NCBI RefSeq assembly: GCF_015207755.1
Contig: NZ_JADEWH010000003.1
Location: 248,001-312,000 of the forward strand
Reading direction: 5' to 3'
Source of the DNA: Nodularia sp. LEGE 06071
GTDB taxonomy: Bacteria > Cyanobacteriota > Cyanobacteriia > Cyanobacteriales > Nostocaceae
Length of the DNA stretch: 64,000 nucleotides
In this document: piece after piece, positions 44,692 to 53,696 of the stretch
How positions within the stretch are numbered: position 1 is the stretch's first letter
Layout: every line of letters begins with the position of its first letter
Made by a program: the position numbers and the translations under genes
The notes under the pieces: model-generated
What the model saw: the letters and a program-made list of their open reading frames with translations, nothing else
What the model was told of the DNA's origin: nothing
The model's database searches: none

Positions 44692-44720
44692 GTCAGGGTT
44701 AGCGCATCTCAAACCCTGAC
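44692..44720. promoter_or_regulatory. Hairpin in the presumed CRISPR leader
   Basis: GTCAGGGTT (44692-44700) and AACCCTGAC (44712-44720) form a perfect nine-pair stem with an 11-base loop, 31 bases before the first repeat. It could be part of the array leader or a terminator for the MAPEG gene, but no T-run follows. Confidence 0.5.
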
Positions 44721-44751
44721 GTGTGGCTTGTCTGTGTTGGGGTGCTTCGCC

Positions 44752-44932
44752 GTTTCAATCCCTGATAGGGATTAAGTTGTTTTTAAACCCACGGTTCCAA
44801 ACTCGTGTCCACTGGGTACAGTTGTTTCAATCCCTGATAGGGATTAAGTTGTTTTTAAACTCTATTTCTATTATATGTATGATAGGTACATACCAGTTTC
44901 AATCCCTGATCGGGATTAAGTGGTTTTTCAAC
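44752..44932 (+). CRISPR. Orphan CRISPR array, three repeats and two spacers
   Basis: Repeats of 37 nt at 44752-44788, 44824-44860 and 44896-44932, beginning GTTTCAATCCCTGATAGGG and ending GTTGTTTTTAAAC. The first two are identical; the third differs at three positions (CGGG for AGGG, GTGG for GTTG, TTCAAC for TTAAAC), marking the distal end. Both spacers are 35 nt (44789-44823 and 44861-44895). The leader should be to the left. The repeat resembles those of cyanobacterial type I-D/III systems. No cas gene occurs in the window. The 72-base period makes a false open frame repeating FQSLIGIK. Confidence 0.93.
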
Positions 44933-44960
44933 TTGTTTAGATTCGAGTGCAAATTAGTGA

Positions 44961-45575
44961 TTAATCTTGTTCCGTAAGGGCAAGTCCGTTCCCTGCGGGA
45001 TAAGTCCAATCTTCTATTTTTAAATTTATTTCAGTATTTATTTCATGTGAAGGAATACTATTATTTCTAATCCAATCCATCATTGTGAATGGGTCTACTA
45101 TATGAGTTTTATAATTTGCTGTTGAACATATATGGTGCTTGTTAGGTATAATAATTTCTATATTTTTTGATGTAAAATGTTTGAAATTAAGTGTAACTAA
45201 TGCTGTTGCTTTTCCAGCTAATGCTGTTTCTATTACATGAGCATCTTCTTCATCAGGTAGATTGATTAGTCCTGTTCCTCCTAAAGTAATTTGTGGGCTT
45301 CTACTTCCTGGACCCAGCTCACTATATTTTTTTATGGCATCAATTTGTAAATCGGCAATTTCTTGGTCTACGCCTAATTTTTCTACTAATACGCTTTTTA
45401 ATCTGTTTAGCATTCCCCATGAAACAATTAACTGGATTTCTCCTATATCACAAAATCCCTGCCTGATGAATCTAGTAAGTTCTTGGCAGGCTGTATTTTT
45501 ATGTTGTTTTTTATTTGCAATAAATGCACCGCACCAAATATTTAAGTCTAGGCACAGCCGTATTCTTTTGGTCAT
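44961..45575 (-). CDS. PIN-domain nuclease-like protein next to the CRISPR array
   Basis: 204 residues. LCLDLNIWCGAFIA near the start has the first PIN acidic residue; LPDEEDAHVIETALAGKATA and LVTLNFKHFTS carry the later acidic cluster and the usual TxNxxHF strand. The core fits a PIN RNase of ~150 residues; a ~45-residue C-terminal extension follows. Base composition is AT-rich compared with most neighbours. It starts eight bases after the upstream coiled-coil gene, so the two form an operon. Its 3' end is only 28 bases from the last CRISPR repeat. Confidence 0.75.
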   Translation of the reverse strand: MTKRIRLCLDLNIWCGAFIANKKQHKNTACQELTRFIRQGFCDIGEIQLIVSWGMLNRLKSVLVEKLGVDQEIADLQIDAIKKYSELGPGSRSPQITLGGTGLINLPDEEDAHVIETALAGKATALVTLNFKHFTSKNIEIIIPNKHHICSTANYKTHIVDPFTMMDWIRNNSIPSHEINTEINLKIEDWTYPAGNGLALTEQD

Positions 45576-45583
45576 GAAATTTT

Positions 45584-46537
45584 TTAACTTGTTAGATTAA
45601 TGGCTGCCTCTAGAATGTCTTCTTCTGTTTCTAGTTCATCAATATTTTTGATATCTATTTGTTCTAGCAAATGCTTTTGTGCAATATTGTACTGTGCGTG
45701 TACTAAACTACGCAAGTCTGTTACTATTGTATAGTCTTTGTTTTCTAACTGAGAATCTATATTAGACACTCTTTCTGTAATCATTCTAATGATGTAACTA
45801 GAGGAAAATTTTAATCTTCTCTTATATTCATCCTTACGAAAATTATTGTATGTTTTCTTTGAAGTGGCAACAGAAAACACCTCTTTTGCAAATTTTTCAA
45901 TTATTTCCAAGGGAATATCTTGATTAATATCAAAATATTCTTCTAATCCCTCAGCCAAGAGTTCAAATGCTTTTGCCCATTCTTCATATATTTTCTTTGA
46001 ACTTTTTTCGTCAATATTTTGCTTTATTTTAGTTACTGGTATTAATGACAATTTAATAAAATTTAGTTTTTTACCAAAAGAATTTAGTTTTTCTCGGTAA
46101 GAAATTATGACATTTTTTGCATCTGAAATTAGCTTATCTAAAGTTGATGCTGTTTCTTTTTTGTATTGGTAAGTCTTTAAAAAGATTTCTATCTTAGATA
46201 TAGCTTTATTAATTTTTTCTGAGACATGATCTATTTTTGTACTTGTATCTAAATCTCCTTCTTCAATTTTTTGTGCTTCATTTACAAGACATTGAATATC
46301 TCTCAAATCGTCAACTTCATAGCTATCTAAAGAGTCTTTTTTAATTAATGTGTCAAGTTCAAGTCTAATAGTAGTCAGTTCTTGCCGAACATATTCATCT
46401 ACACAGAGTTTTAATTTTGTGCTTATCGTATCTTTGTATACAATACTCACAGCTTTTACCTCGTTTTGTATTTCAGCTTGTTTATTGATGACGTTTGCAC
46501 TCTCACACCTTAATGATCGCACAAAATATTCAATCAT
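45584..46537 (-). CDS. Helical coiled-coil protein, partner of the PIN gene, unknown family
   Basis: 317 residues, Lys/Glu/Ile-rich and almost all helical. Long coiled-coil stretches are seen around 20-140 (KLKLCVDEYVRQELTTIRLE, DHVSEKINKAISKIEIFLKT) and at 235-317. No catalytic motif, membrane helix or nucleotide-binding loop is visible, and I do not recognise a family. It is the first gene of a two-gene unit with the PIN protein and could be its antitoxin, sensor or scaffold. The gene is strongly AT-rich, which suggests acquisition from elsewhere. Confidence 0.65.
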   Translation of the reverse strand: MIEYFVRSLRCESANVINKQAEIQNEVKAVSIVYKDTISTKLKLCVDEYVRQELTTIRLELDTLIKKDSLDSYEVDDLRDIQCLVNEAQKIEEGDLDTSTKIDHVSEKINKAISKIEIFLKTYQYKKETASTLDKLISDAKNVIISYREKLNSFGKKLNFIKLSLIPVTKIKQNIDEKSSKKIYEEWAKAFELLAEGLEEYFDINQDIPLEIIEKFAKEVFSVATSKKTYNNFRKDEYKRRLKFSSSYIIRMITERVSNIDSQLENKDYTIVTDLRSLVHAQYNIAQKHLLEQIDIKNIDELETEEDILEAAINLTS

Positions 46538-46565
46538 GTATACATAAATGTCACATATAATGAAC

Positions 46566-46594
46566 TACCCCACCTTACTTAGTTGAGGGTGGGG
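46566..46594. other. GC-rich hairpin between operons
   Basis: ACCCCACC (46566-46573) and GGTGGGGT (46587-46594) with a 13-base loop. It lies between the end of the pmbA-like gene and the start of the coiled-coil gene. Similar CTACCCC...GGGGTTTC hairpins occur at ends of IS200/IS605 elements, but no transposase is present here. Confidence 0.5.
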
Positions 46595-46647
46595 TTTCTG
46601 CATCCCCCCTGGCCAACACCTACCCATTGACGCAAAATACCACCAGA

Positions 46648-47997
46648 TTACAAGGTGTAGGTGAAATCATTAACCAACATCCCAGGAACCAAACTACCTC
46701 CCAGTTGGCGACTTTCATAGGTTCCGACTTCGGGGATAAATTCCTGAAAATTAGTAAATTCTACGAGATTATCTCCCCAGAAGCGATAGAGACTTTCATC
46801 AAAGCGTAAGTTTTCAATGGGGGCGACGATTTCACCGTTTTCTACCCAAAAGCACGCATAACGGGTCATACCTGTAATTCTACCAGTTGGGCGATCGCTC
46901 CAGTTCAAGTAATGCAAGTTCGATATATATAGTCCTGTGCCTAAACTCCCCAAAATTTCCTCAAAGCCTAAATTTCCCGGACTGATTTCCGGCGCACGTA
47001 ACGTTTCCGAACTATTCGCACCGTTGGCAGTTTTTCCATATTCCTTGGCTGTGCGAGAATTAACTAGAGTATTGACTAAAATTCCTTGTGCAATTAAGGG
47101 TAATTCCGGGGCTACCATTTCCCCCAATTGGTTAAATCTCGGCACAAACCCCTGTTGAAAGTTTTCCTTTAAACTAAACTGGGGCGAAAGTTGTTTTTCT
47201 CGGCGGGATAGCATCGCTAAAGCACTGTTTCCTTGTTGTAAATCGGCTTCACTCACGGCTGACCAAGAAAGCATCCCCAATAAATCCGCAACCGCCGCCG
47301 GCGCAAAATAAGTTTTATATTGTCCCCGTGTTAATTGTTTAGCGGGACGAGAAAGTAATTCCAGTTGAGTTTTAGCTTCGTTAATTTTGGCGATGTAAGC
47401 GGTTTCATCCCAATTACTTCCGGCAAATATGCCTTTAACTGCTTGCCCACGGTTATCAAAGAGAGAATAATCTAAGGTAAATGTATCAGTGGCAAACCAG
47501 TGTTTTTGTCCCTGAGAATCACCATAAGCTTGAATTACGACTCCGCCAGCATACATCCCTGTAAAATCTAATTCAGCTACCAGTTCTAATAAAGTTGGTA
47601 CTACTGATTCTGCTGCTAATAATTGCCCAGAATTTACTTCTCGACTGGTCTTATTTCCTGATGGTAAAACTAAATAGGGATCAACTGGTAATAGTGTCAG
47701 TTCTTCTCGGAGTTCGAGTAAAGCTGTGTATGCTGTTTGCCAATCTTTATCCCAATTCCCAGTGAAGGGAAAGGAGCGAAAACTGCTGCGCTGATTTTCC
47801 ATTAAGGTCAGTTCTATGGAACCATCAGCGACTAAACCTGTTTGTCGGACTTTTGCATGATTGAAACGCGTAAATTGGCTTTTTTCACTGCTGAGTCTGA
47901 CGGTGAACTGTTCGGTTTTTGTTTTTTTAATGAGTAGTGTTTCTATGAGTTGATTAAAAGTGGTTTCTAAGGTAGATAATTCTGCTAGTTTCATCAT
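46648..47997 (-). CDS. TldD/PmbA-family protein (PmbA/TldE-like)
   Basis: 449 residues. Matches the metal-free partner half of TldD/TldE: FTRFNHAKVRQTGLVADGSI near the N terminus, and in the C-terminal part GILVNTLVNSRTAKEYG, GTGLYISNLHYLNWSDRPTG and a MTRYACFWVENGEIVAPIEN strand. The HExxxH motif is absent, as expected of PmbA/TldE. It pairs with tldD just upstream on the same strand, 119 bases away; the two should form a heterodimeric protease that trims peptides. Confidence 0.9.
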   Translation of the reverse strand: MMKLAELSTLETTFNQLIETLLIKKTKTEQFTVRLSSEKSQFTRFNHAKVRQTGLVADGSIELTLMENQRSSFRSFPFTGNWDKDWQTAYTALLELREELTLLPVDPYLVLPSGNKTSREVNSGQLLAAESVVPTLLELVAELDFTGMYAGGVVIQAYGDSQGQKHWFATDTFTLDYSLFDNRGQAVKGIFAGSNWDETAYIAKINEAKTQLELLSRPAKQLTRGQYKTYFAPAAVADLLGMLSWSAVSEADLQQGNSALAMLSRREKQLSPQFSLKENFQQGFVPRFNQLGEMVAPELPLIAQGILVNTLVNSRTAKEYGKTANGANSSETLRAPEISPGNLGFEEILGSLGTGLYISNLHYLNWSDRPTGRITGMTRYACFWVENGEIVAPIENLRFDESLYRFWGDNLVEFTNFQEFIPEVGTYESRQLGGSLVPGMLVNDFTYTL

Positions 47998-48116
47998 GAG
48001 GAGTGAGGAGTTGGGAATGAGGAAAAACGAACCACAGAGACGCAGAGGACACAGAGGAATGAGATTTTGAGAGGTTTTTTTGCGTCATTCCTAGATCAAT
48101 GACCAATGACTAATGA

Positions 48117-49556
48117 CTAATGACCACCACCAAAGACTTCGACGTTGGCAAATACACACACTGGTGAACCGTGTCCTACCCAAATGGCTTGATTTGGTTC
48201 GCCTTTACCACACATGGCTGTACCATACATCTGCCAGTTGTCTGTGTTTCCTACTTGGGTGAGGCTGTGCCAAAATTCTGGGGTTGTGGCTCGATAGTTG
48301 GGATTTCTCAGGGTTTTGGTGAGTTTGCCGTTTTCAATTAATTTGGCGTATTCACAACCAAACTGAAATTTATAACGGCGATCGTCTATTGACCAAGACC
48401 GATTCGATTCCATGTAAACGCCGTGTTCGATTCCGCCAATCATTTCTTCGACGGTGGCGTTTCCTGGTTCTAAATTTAAATTCGCCATGCGGTCAATGGG
48501 GGGACGATTCCATGAGGATGCACGGGCGCAAGCTACACCTGATATCCCGGCTCTGGCTTGGCTTTCTAAGCTGCCTAAACCTCTTTGTAAGACTCCATCT
48601 TTAATTACATACTCTCGTGTCGCTACTGCCCCTGTATCATCAAATCCGTAGCTGGCAAATTGTCCGGGTACGGTGGGATCAAAGGTGATGTTCATCAGGG
48701 GCGAACCATAGGCGAGGTTGCCAAAGTCACTCTTTTTAACAAAGCTACCGCCGGCGTAGTTGCGCTCATCTCCTAATATTCGGTCAATTTCTAGGGGATG
48801 TCCGACACTTTCGTGAATTTGCAGCATCATTTGGTCTGGTGCTAGGACTAAATTTGTGCGGGTGTTGGGACATTCTGCGGCTGTTAAAAGTTCTATGGCT
48901 TGTTCTCCAACTTCCTGGACTCGCGGCCATAGTTCTTCTTGTTTTAATAGTTCCCATCCACCTTGATAACAATGGGCTTGCCAACCATTATTACTGCGTT
49001 GTTGGACTACTGCACCATCTTGTGCGATCGCACCATAATGAGTTCCTATAGTAACAATTTTTTGATAGACTTCTGAGCCATTGCTGCTGACAAACCAAGT
49101 TTCTCTCTCCGTGGTGCTGGCGCTGGCTGAGGTTTGCACTATTTTGTCATCAACTTTCAGAGTTTGGCAGACACGCACCAATAAATTGTTGATTTCTCCA
49201 GCGCTGAGAGTGTCTAAGGGCTGTGAAAAGGGAGATTTATATTCACCTACAACTTTGGGGCGTTGACTTTCTTGAAAGGGATATATCCACCATTTGCTTG
49301 CTGCTAGGGCTTGTTGATAAGCTGTGTGGGCTGCTGCTTGTAGTGATGACAATTCTAGGGAGTTTGTGGCTGCATAACCGAGACAGCCATTGACTAAAAC
49401 TTCTAGCATCGCCCCGATAGTGGAGGATTTGCCGTTAATTTGGGGTAAGCCATCCCGAACATGACGAGTGGAGGAATTTTTCTTGACGGCTCTAATCCCA
49501 ATCCAATCAGCCGGAATATCGAGATTAGCGATCGCTTGTGTAAGTTCAGACCACAT
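48117..49556 (-). CDS. tldD: TldD-type zinc metalloprotease subunit
   Basis: 479 residues from the ATG at 49556 (MWSELTQAIANLDIPADW); the frame is open to 49640, but that part is unconserved. The metal motif HESVGHPLEIDR (HExxxH) and the later MCGKGEPNQ with the third ligand Cys are present. TldD/TldE complexes cut leader peptides of modified peptides and help degrade unfolded peptides such as the CcdA antitoxin. It is first in a two-gene unit with the pmbA-like gene. No precursor peptide gene is recognised nearby. Confidence 0.93.
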   Translation of the reverse strand: MWSELTQAIANLDIPADWIGIRAVKKNSSTRHVRDGLPQINGKSSTIGAMLEVLVNGCLGYAATNSLELSSLQAAAHTAYQQALAASKWWIYPFQESQRPKVVGEYKSPFSQPLDTLSAGEINNLLVRVCQTLKVDDKIVQTSASASTTERETWFVSSNGSEVYQKIVTIGTHYGAIAQDGAVVQQRSNNGWQAHCYQGGWELLKQEELWPRVQEVGEQAIELLTAAECPNTRTNLVLAPDQMMLQIHESVGHPLEIDRILGDERNYAGGSFVKKSDFGNLAYGSPLMNITFDPTVPGQFASYGFDDTGAVATREYVIKDGVLQRGLGSLESQARAGISGVACARASSWNRPPIDRMANLNLEPGNATVEEMIGGIEHGVYMESNRSWSIDDRRYKFQFGCEYAKLIENGKLTKTLRNPNYRATTPEFWHSLTQVGNTDNWQMYGTAMCGKGEPNQAIWVGHGSPVCVFANVEVFGGGH

Positions 49557-49708
49557 ATTTATATTGAAATTGAGCAGAAAAACATGATAACAAAACTTGA
49601 ATATGACTACTCTTAAATAGTAGTCTCTTGACATTTTCAATTCATTCCTATAGTCTACTACACTGTACTGATTTCCGAAGTATAAACAATACAGAATTTG
49701 AAAAAACT

Positions 49709-49864
49709 ATGAATAATACATTTTTCCTTTTCATGGCAGCAGCATTGGTTGTCAATTTTGTCACCATAGAATCATCCTCTGCTGGAAAAAAAGATATTTC
49801 TTTATTAGTCAATAATACTAGCTCAATGACTAGGGCGAATTTTAAAATAGCGCCCTGGGGTTGA
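49709..49864 (+). CDS. Possible small secreted peptide
   Basis: 51 residues: MNNTFFLFMAAALVVNFVTI then ESSSAGKKDISLLVNNTSS and the ending FKIAPWG. The first half resembles a signal peptide. It could also be the 5' fragment of a lost exported protein. There is no good ribosome site. Its stop is two bases from the stop of the convergent membrane gene. Confidence 0.3.
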   Translation: MNNTFFLFMAAALVVNFVTIESSSAGKKDISLLVNNTSSMTRANFKIAPWG

Positions 49865-49866
49865 CC

Positions 49867-50598
49867 TTACTTTTCAGATATATAAACTTTGAGATGAATA
49901 ATTTCTTGAAAACTGCTAAAGTAAGTTAGCAGCGCATAGATAAAAGTTAAAACTCCGAGCATTTCTAGCAATTCTTCAATCACTATGCCAATTGTTGTTA
50001 TGAGAGCCAGCCGACCAAAAGATTCTCTTAACAGCCCACTTACCATTTCCATACCCAGCGCTCCGCCTACATAAAAAATTGCGGCAAGCAGGAATAAATA
50101 TTGCGTCTTTTTAGGTAAATCTAGGAAAAATTTGAAATATTTATATAGAAAGAATATTACAGCAGGAATCCCAAATATAACCCAGGTGTGAAAAAATATG
50201 GGGCTGAAATTAAATTGTTCTCTGAGGGCTGGAATAATTAAAATTTCGTGCAAACTAAAAGCTTCATCTAGACTGAAAATCAGAAATAGTAAAGATAGGT
50301 TTTTCCAATAAATAAAATACTTATCTGTCTTTTTAATTGAAGTAATTACTGCTAACAATCCGGAACAAAATAATAATGTGAATGATGAATACCAAGCAGG
50401 AATATTTAACTCTTCATCAAGGCTAAAGAGTTCGTAAAACCATTTTGAGCTAGGAAATTGGAAGTCGGATACTAAGAAATAACCACTGAGAGCGCCAGTT
50501 ACAGTTAGACATGAAATTATAATAATTAAACGTTGTGCAATTTTTTTAGCAGAGATATGAATGGGGAACTCTACATCACGAGTAGATGGCTGCGGCAT
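49867..50598 (-). CDS. Multi-pass membrane protein, unknown function
   Basis: 243 residues with seven probable membrane helices. Charged and polar residues sit in conserved-looking places inside or beside helices: LFLIFSLDEAFSLHEILIIP, GGALGMEMVSGLL and GIVIEELLEMLGVLTF. An Asp-Glu...His-Glu pair in one helix and Glu-Glu plus Glu-Met in another recall intramembrane metal sites such as those of ceramidase-like (CREST) hydrolases, but this is only a resemblance. No operon partner; the tldD unit points the same way 300 bases downstream. Confidence 0.6.
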   Translation of the reverse strand: MPQPSTRDVEFPIHISAKKIAQRLIIIISCLTVTGALSGYFLVSDFQFPSSKWFYELFSLDEELNIPAWYSSFTLLFCSGLLAVITSIKKTDKYFIYWKNLSLLFLIFSLDEAFSLHEILIIPALREQFNFSPIFFHTWVIFGIPAVIFFLYKYFKFFLDLPKKTQYLFLLAAIFYVGGALGMEMVSGLLRESFGRLALITTIGIVIEELLEMLGVLTFIYALLTYFSSFQEIIHLKVYISEK

Positions 50599-50628
50599 AT
50601 AAATTTTTTAGTAATATTCTTAACATTA

Positions 50629-50828
50629 TAGCTGGGGAGTGGGGGAAGAAGCAGGGGAGCAGGGAGCAGGGGGGATTGAAGAAGCAGGGGGGCAGGGAGC
50701 AGGGAGCAGGGGGGCAAAGAATTTTGGATTTTGGAGAAAGCGATTTTAGATTGCAGTCTAATCCAAAATCTAAAATCTAAAATCTAAAATCTAAAATTGA
50801 TTGACCAATGACCAATGACCAGCGTAAG
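50629..50828. repeat. Tandem repeats and left arm of an inverted repeat around the AI-2E gene
   Basis: GGGGAGT/GGGAGCA-type units from 50629 lead into an arm (about 50690-50828) that matches 52035-52191 in reverse. The arm runs from GGGAGCAGGGGGGCAAAGAA through AAAATCT heptamers to ATGACCAATGACCAGCGTAA at 50808, which repeats the first seven codons of the AI-2E gene. After AAG the sequence departs (ATGTGTACTTGA). Directly beyond, 50833-50858 is a copy of the TGTACTTGATTTACTTGCAA family. Confidence 0.9.
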
Positions 50829-50903
50829 ATGTGTACTTGATTTACTTGCAAAGTGCTGGATGTGGGGGAAATAGCTGAAAAGATGAAAAATTGATGAAAT
50901 TAA

Positions 50904-52055
50904 CTATTTTTCCTGGACTTGAGAAACACCATCGGATATGTTACCTGAATCTGATATTGGTTGATTATCTGAATTTAAAGGAAGTTGGTAAATAGGGGAT
51001 TTTTCTTCATTCAACAATTTCGGCTGTAAATAAAGATTTTCCAGCAGTACACCGACACCAGCGACCCAAGGTGGGACAATGACAGCGCCAATAATGCCTA
51101 AAACTTGTGTTCCTCCCAGTACGGCTAAAAGTTGATATAAAGGATGGACTCGTACTGATGAACCTACTAGCAAGGGGTCAAGTACGTAGGTTTCTAGATT
51201 TTGAATGATCACAAATAACAGCAATACCCACAGAAATGTGAAACCACTTTGGGGAATTGCGACAATTAAAGCCGGAATTGCCCCTAATACTGGACCGACA
51301 AAGGGAATTAAGTTGGTAAACCCAGCAATTACACCCAGGGCTAAGGCAAATTCTGATAGTCCCAAAATCCTCAACCCTACGGTGATGACAACGCCTAAAA
51401 TGGCTGAAACTAAAACTCTCCCTTGTATATATCCCCCCATGCGGCGAGAAATAGGTATAACTTGGTCGGCTAGACGTTCGTCCCACGGTTGGGGAAACAA
51501 ACTCACTAGACCTTTAATTAAGTTTTTGCTTCCAGCTACCATATAGGCGGACATGACTAAGGCTAAAATCAGATTGACTACGCCGCCTATAAAGCCACGA
51601 GTAAAGCCGAAGGAACGCACAACTAGTTGCTGACTCGAACGAAATAACCAATTAGTCACAGATTGGAGGTCAAAAAATTCTTCTACTGACTCGATTTGAG
51701 TGATTCCCAATCGTAAGGCCAGATTTTCGACCGCAATCAACAAATTATCTAAATAAAGTGGCAATTTACTAGCTAATCGCTGAATTTGCTCAGATACCGA
51801 TGGACCAATGATTAAACCTGCGCCAATTAAACCAAATATTAGGCTAATGTATACGACAATTACGCCTAGCCAACGGGGAAAACGCAATTTTTCGGCGGCG
51901 TTCACTAATGGCGCGATCGCAGCTGCCAATACTACCGCTATCATTAAAGTTAATATTAAACTCCGTAATTGCCACAGTAAGACTACGAGAAAGAAAACGG
52001 CGACAATCAGCAAGAGATTAGATAAGGAAATAGACTTACGCTGGTCATTAGTCAT
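50904..52055 (-). CDS. AI-2E family (UPF0118/PerM) permease
   Basis: 383 residues, eight membrane helices with a central soluble part. Typical elements are SAYMVAGSKNLIKGLVSLFP, GVIAGFTNLIPFVGPVLGAI and ETYVLDPLLVGSSVRVHPLY. Members export small molecules or Na+/H+; the name AI-2E is historical and the substrate is unknown. The first seven codons (MTNDQRK) lie within a long inverted repeat, a second copy of which sits beyond the 3' end of the gene. Confidence 0.9.
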   Translation of the reverse strand: MTNDQRKSISLSNLLLIVAVFFLVVLLWQLRSLILTLMIAVVLAAAIAPLVNAAEKLRFPRWLGVIVVYISLIFGLIGAGLIIGPSVSEQIQRLASKLPLYLDNLLIAVENLALRLGITQIESVEEFFDLQSVTNWLFRSSQQLVVRSFGFTRGFIGGVVNLILALVMSAYMVAGSKNLIKGLVSLFPQPWDERLADQVIPISRRMGGYIQGRVLVSAILGVVITVGLRILGLSEFALALGVIAGFTNLIPFVGPVLGAIPALIVAIPQSGFTFLWVLLLFVIIQNLETYVLDPLLVGSSVRVHPLYQLLAVLGGTQVLGIIGAVIVPPWVAGVGVLLENLYLQPKLLNEEKSPIYQLPLNSDNQPISDSGNISDGVSQVQEK

Positions 52056-52191
52056 TGGTTATTAGTCATTTGTCATTGGTCAATCAATTTTAGATTTTAG
52101 ATTTTAGATTTTGGATTAGACTGCAATCTAAAATCGCTTTCTCCAAAATCCAAAATTCTTTGCCCCCCTGCTCCCTGCTCCCTGCTCCCCT
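52035..52191. repeat. Right arm of the inverted repeat, covering the AI-2E gene start
   Basis: Reverse complement of the left arm at about 50690-50828, with one AAAATCT heptamer fewer and an extra stretch of CAATGACTAATGACC-like units just before the start codon. It includes the AI-2E start codon and next six codons, its upstream heptamers and the CTCCCTG units that reach toward cysS. Confidence 0.9.
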
Positions 52192-52238
52192 GCCTCTTTC
52201 TTATCTTCCCCCCTGCTCCCTACTCCCCACTCCCTTCA

Positions 52239-53693
52239 TTAACGATGCCAGCGAGTACCATCACGGCTATCAATTAATGTAATACCTTCTGATTGTAATT
52301 GGTCACGAATGCGATCGCTTTCGGCAAAATCTTTAGCTTGACGGGCGGCTTGTCGTTGTTGAATGAATTCTTCAATTTCGCCATCACTTAAGCCTGGAAT
52401 TGTGGAAGTTTCTGCTTCTGGCTGGGCAACTAAACCAAAGACTTCTGCTAGCATAACCAGGGTTTGCCATTGTTTTTGTAACTCTTCTGGAGATGTTTCG
52501 GTTTTCCCTTGATGCACAATAATATTTCCTTGGCGGCGCAGTTCCTTGGCTAGTTCAAATAACACCGCTAACCCACCGGGAAAATTAAAGTCATCATTTA
52601 CAGCTTCCTGGAAACGCTGGATGTGGATATCCGAAGTTAATTTTTCCCCACTCCCTACTCCCCACTCCCTACTCCCCACTTTCCCGTATTCATAGCCAAA
52701 TAGTAAACCTTCTTTCAGGGTATGCCAGCCGTTAGTTGCAGCTGCGATCGCTTCGTCGGTAAAATCTATAGGTTTGCGATATTGTGCCATCAGGACAAAT
52801 AACCGCACTGCCATTGGCTCAACGCCTCGATTCAGCAAGTCCCGAATGGTGGTAAAGTTGCCCAAGGATTTGGACATTTTCTCACCATCAACTTTCACCA
52901 TGCCGTTATGTAGCCAGTAAGTCGCGAGGGGTTTACCTGTGACGGCTTCTGATTGGGCGATTTCGTTTTCATGGTGGGGAAAAATTAAGTCAGCACCACC
53001 AGCATGAATGTCTATTGTCTCACCCAGGCGATCGCGCACCATTGCTGAACATTCTATATGCCATCCCGGACGACCTGCGCCCCAAGGTGATTCCCAAGCG
53101 GGTTCTCCTGGTTTGGCGGCTTTCCACAGAGCAAAATCAAAGGGGTCTTTCTTTTTCTGATATTCTGGATCTGCTATCTGCACACGCTCGCTAGCCCCGG
53201 CTTGCATATCTTCTAATTTGCGCCCAGAAAGCTTACCATATTCATTAAACCGCCGGACTGCATAGTAGACATCACCGTCAGCCGGGTACGCAAAACCTTT
53301 ATTTTCCAACTCATGAATTAAGCGCTGAATCCCATTCATGGTATGAGTCGCACGGGGATATTCATCAGCTTCTTTAATTCCCAGTCTTCCCATATCCTCA
53401 AAGTAGGCGTTGATATAACGTTCCGCCACAGCTTCCATCGATGAATGTTCTTCGCGCGATCGCTTGAGAATTTTGTCATCAATATCGGTAAAATTTTGGA
53501 TATAGCGCACCTCATAACCGATAAACTGGAGGTATCGACGGACTACATCCCACACTATACAAGCTCTGGCATGACCCAAATGGCAGTAATCATACACCGT
53601 CACACCGCAATAGTACATCTTCACCTTGCCTGGTTCCACTGTTGCAAATGCTTCTTGACGACGGGTGAGAGTATTGTAAAGAGTTAGGGTCAT
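52239..53693 (-). CDS. cysS: Cysteinyl-tRNA synthetase
   Basis: 484 residues. Class I synthetase with HIGH-like HLGHAR near residue 38, zinc ligands including [17 protein letters not shown] Cys and GWHIECSAM, and the KMSKS loop ([10 protein letters not shown]). Between [11 protein letters not shown] and [13 protein letters not shown] the stretch [15 protein letters not shown] is encoded by a CCCACTCCCTACTC repeat that kept the frame. The insertion lies after the catalytic domain, near the junction with the helical anticodon domain, where it should be tolerated. Confidence 0.97.
   Translation of the reverse strand: MTLTLYNTLTRRQEAFATVEPGKVKMYYCGVTVYDYCHLGHARACIVWDVVRRYLQFIGYEVRYIQNFTDIDDKILKRSREEHSSMEAVAERYINAYFEDMGRLGIKEADEYPRATHTMNGIQRLIHELENKGFAYPADGDVYYAVRRFNEYGKLSGRKLEDMQAGASERVQIADPEYQKKKDPFDFALWKAAKPGEPAWESPWGAGRPGWHIECSAMVRDRLGETIDIHAGGADLIFPHHENEIAQSEAVTGKPLATYWLHNGMVKVDGEKMSKSLGNFTTIRDLLNRGVEPMAVRLFVLMAQYRKPIDFTDEAIAAATNGWHTLKEGLLFGYEYGKVGSREWGVGSGEKLTSDIHIQRFQEAVNDDFNFPGGLAVLFELAKELRRQGNIIVHQGKTETSPEELQKQWQTLVMLAEVFGLVAQPEAETSTIPGLSDGEIEEFIQQRQAARQAKDFAESDRIRDQLQSEGITLIDSRDGTRWHR
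52645..52684. repeat. CCCACTCCCTACTC tandem repeat inside cysS
   Basis: About 2.7 units of the 14-mer CCCACTCCCTACTC on the + strand, in frame with cysS on the other strand. The same unit type is seen between genes at 41690 and 52200. Confidence 0.9.
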
Positions 53694-53696
53694 AGA

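Noticed and set aside
44723-44977. Open reading frame with repeated FQSLIGIK peptides
   Set aside because: It is the CRISPR array read through: repeat plus spacer is 72 bases, a multiple of three.
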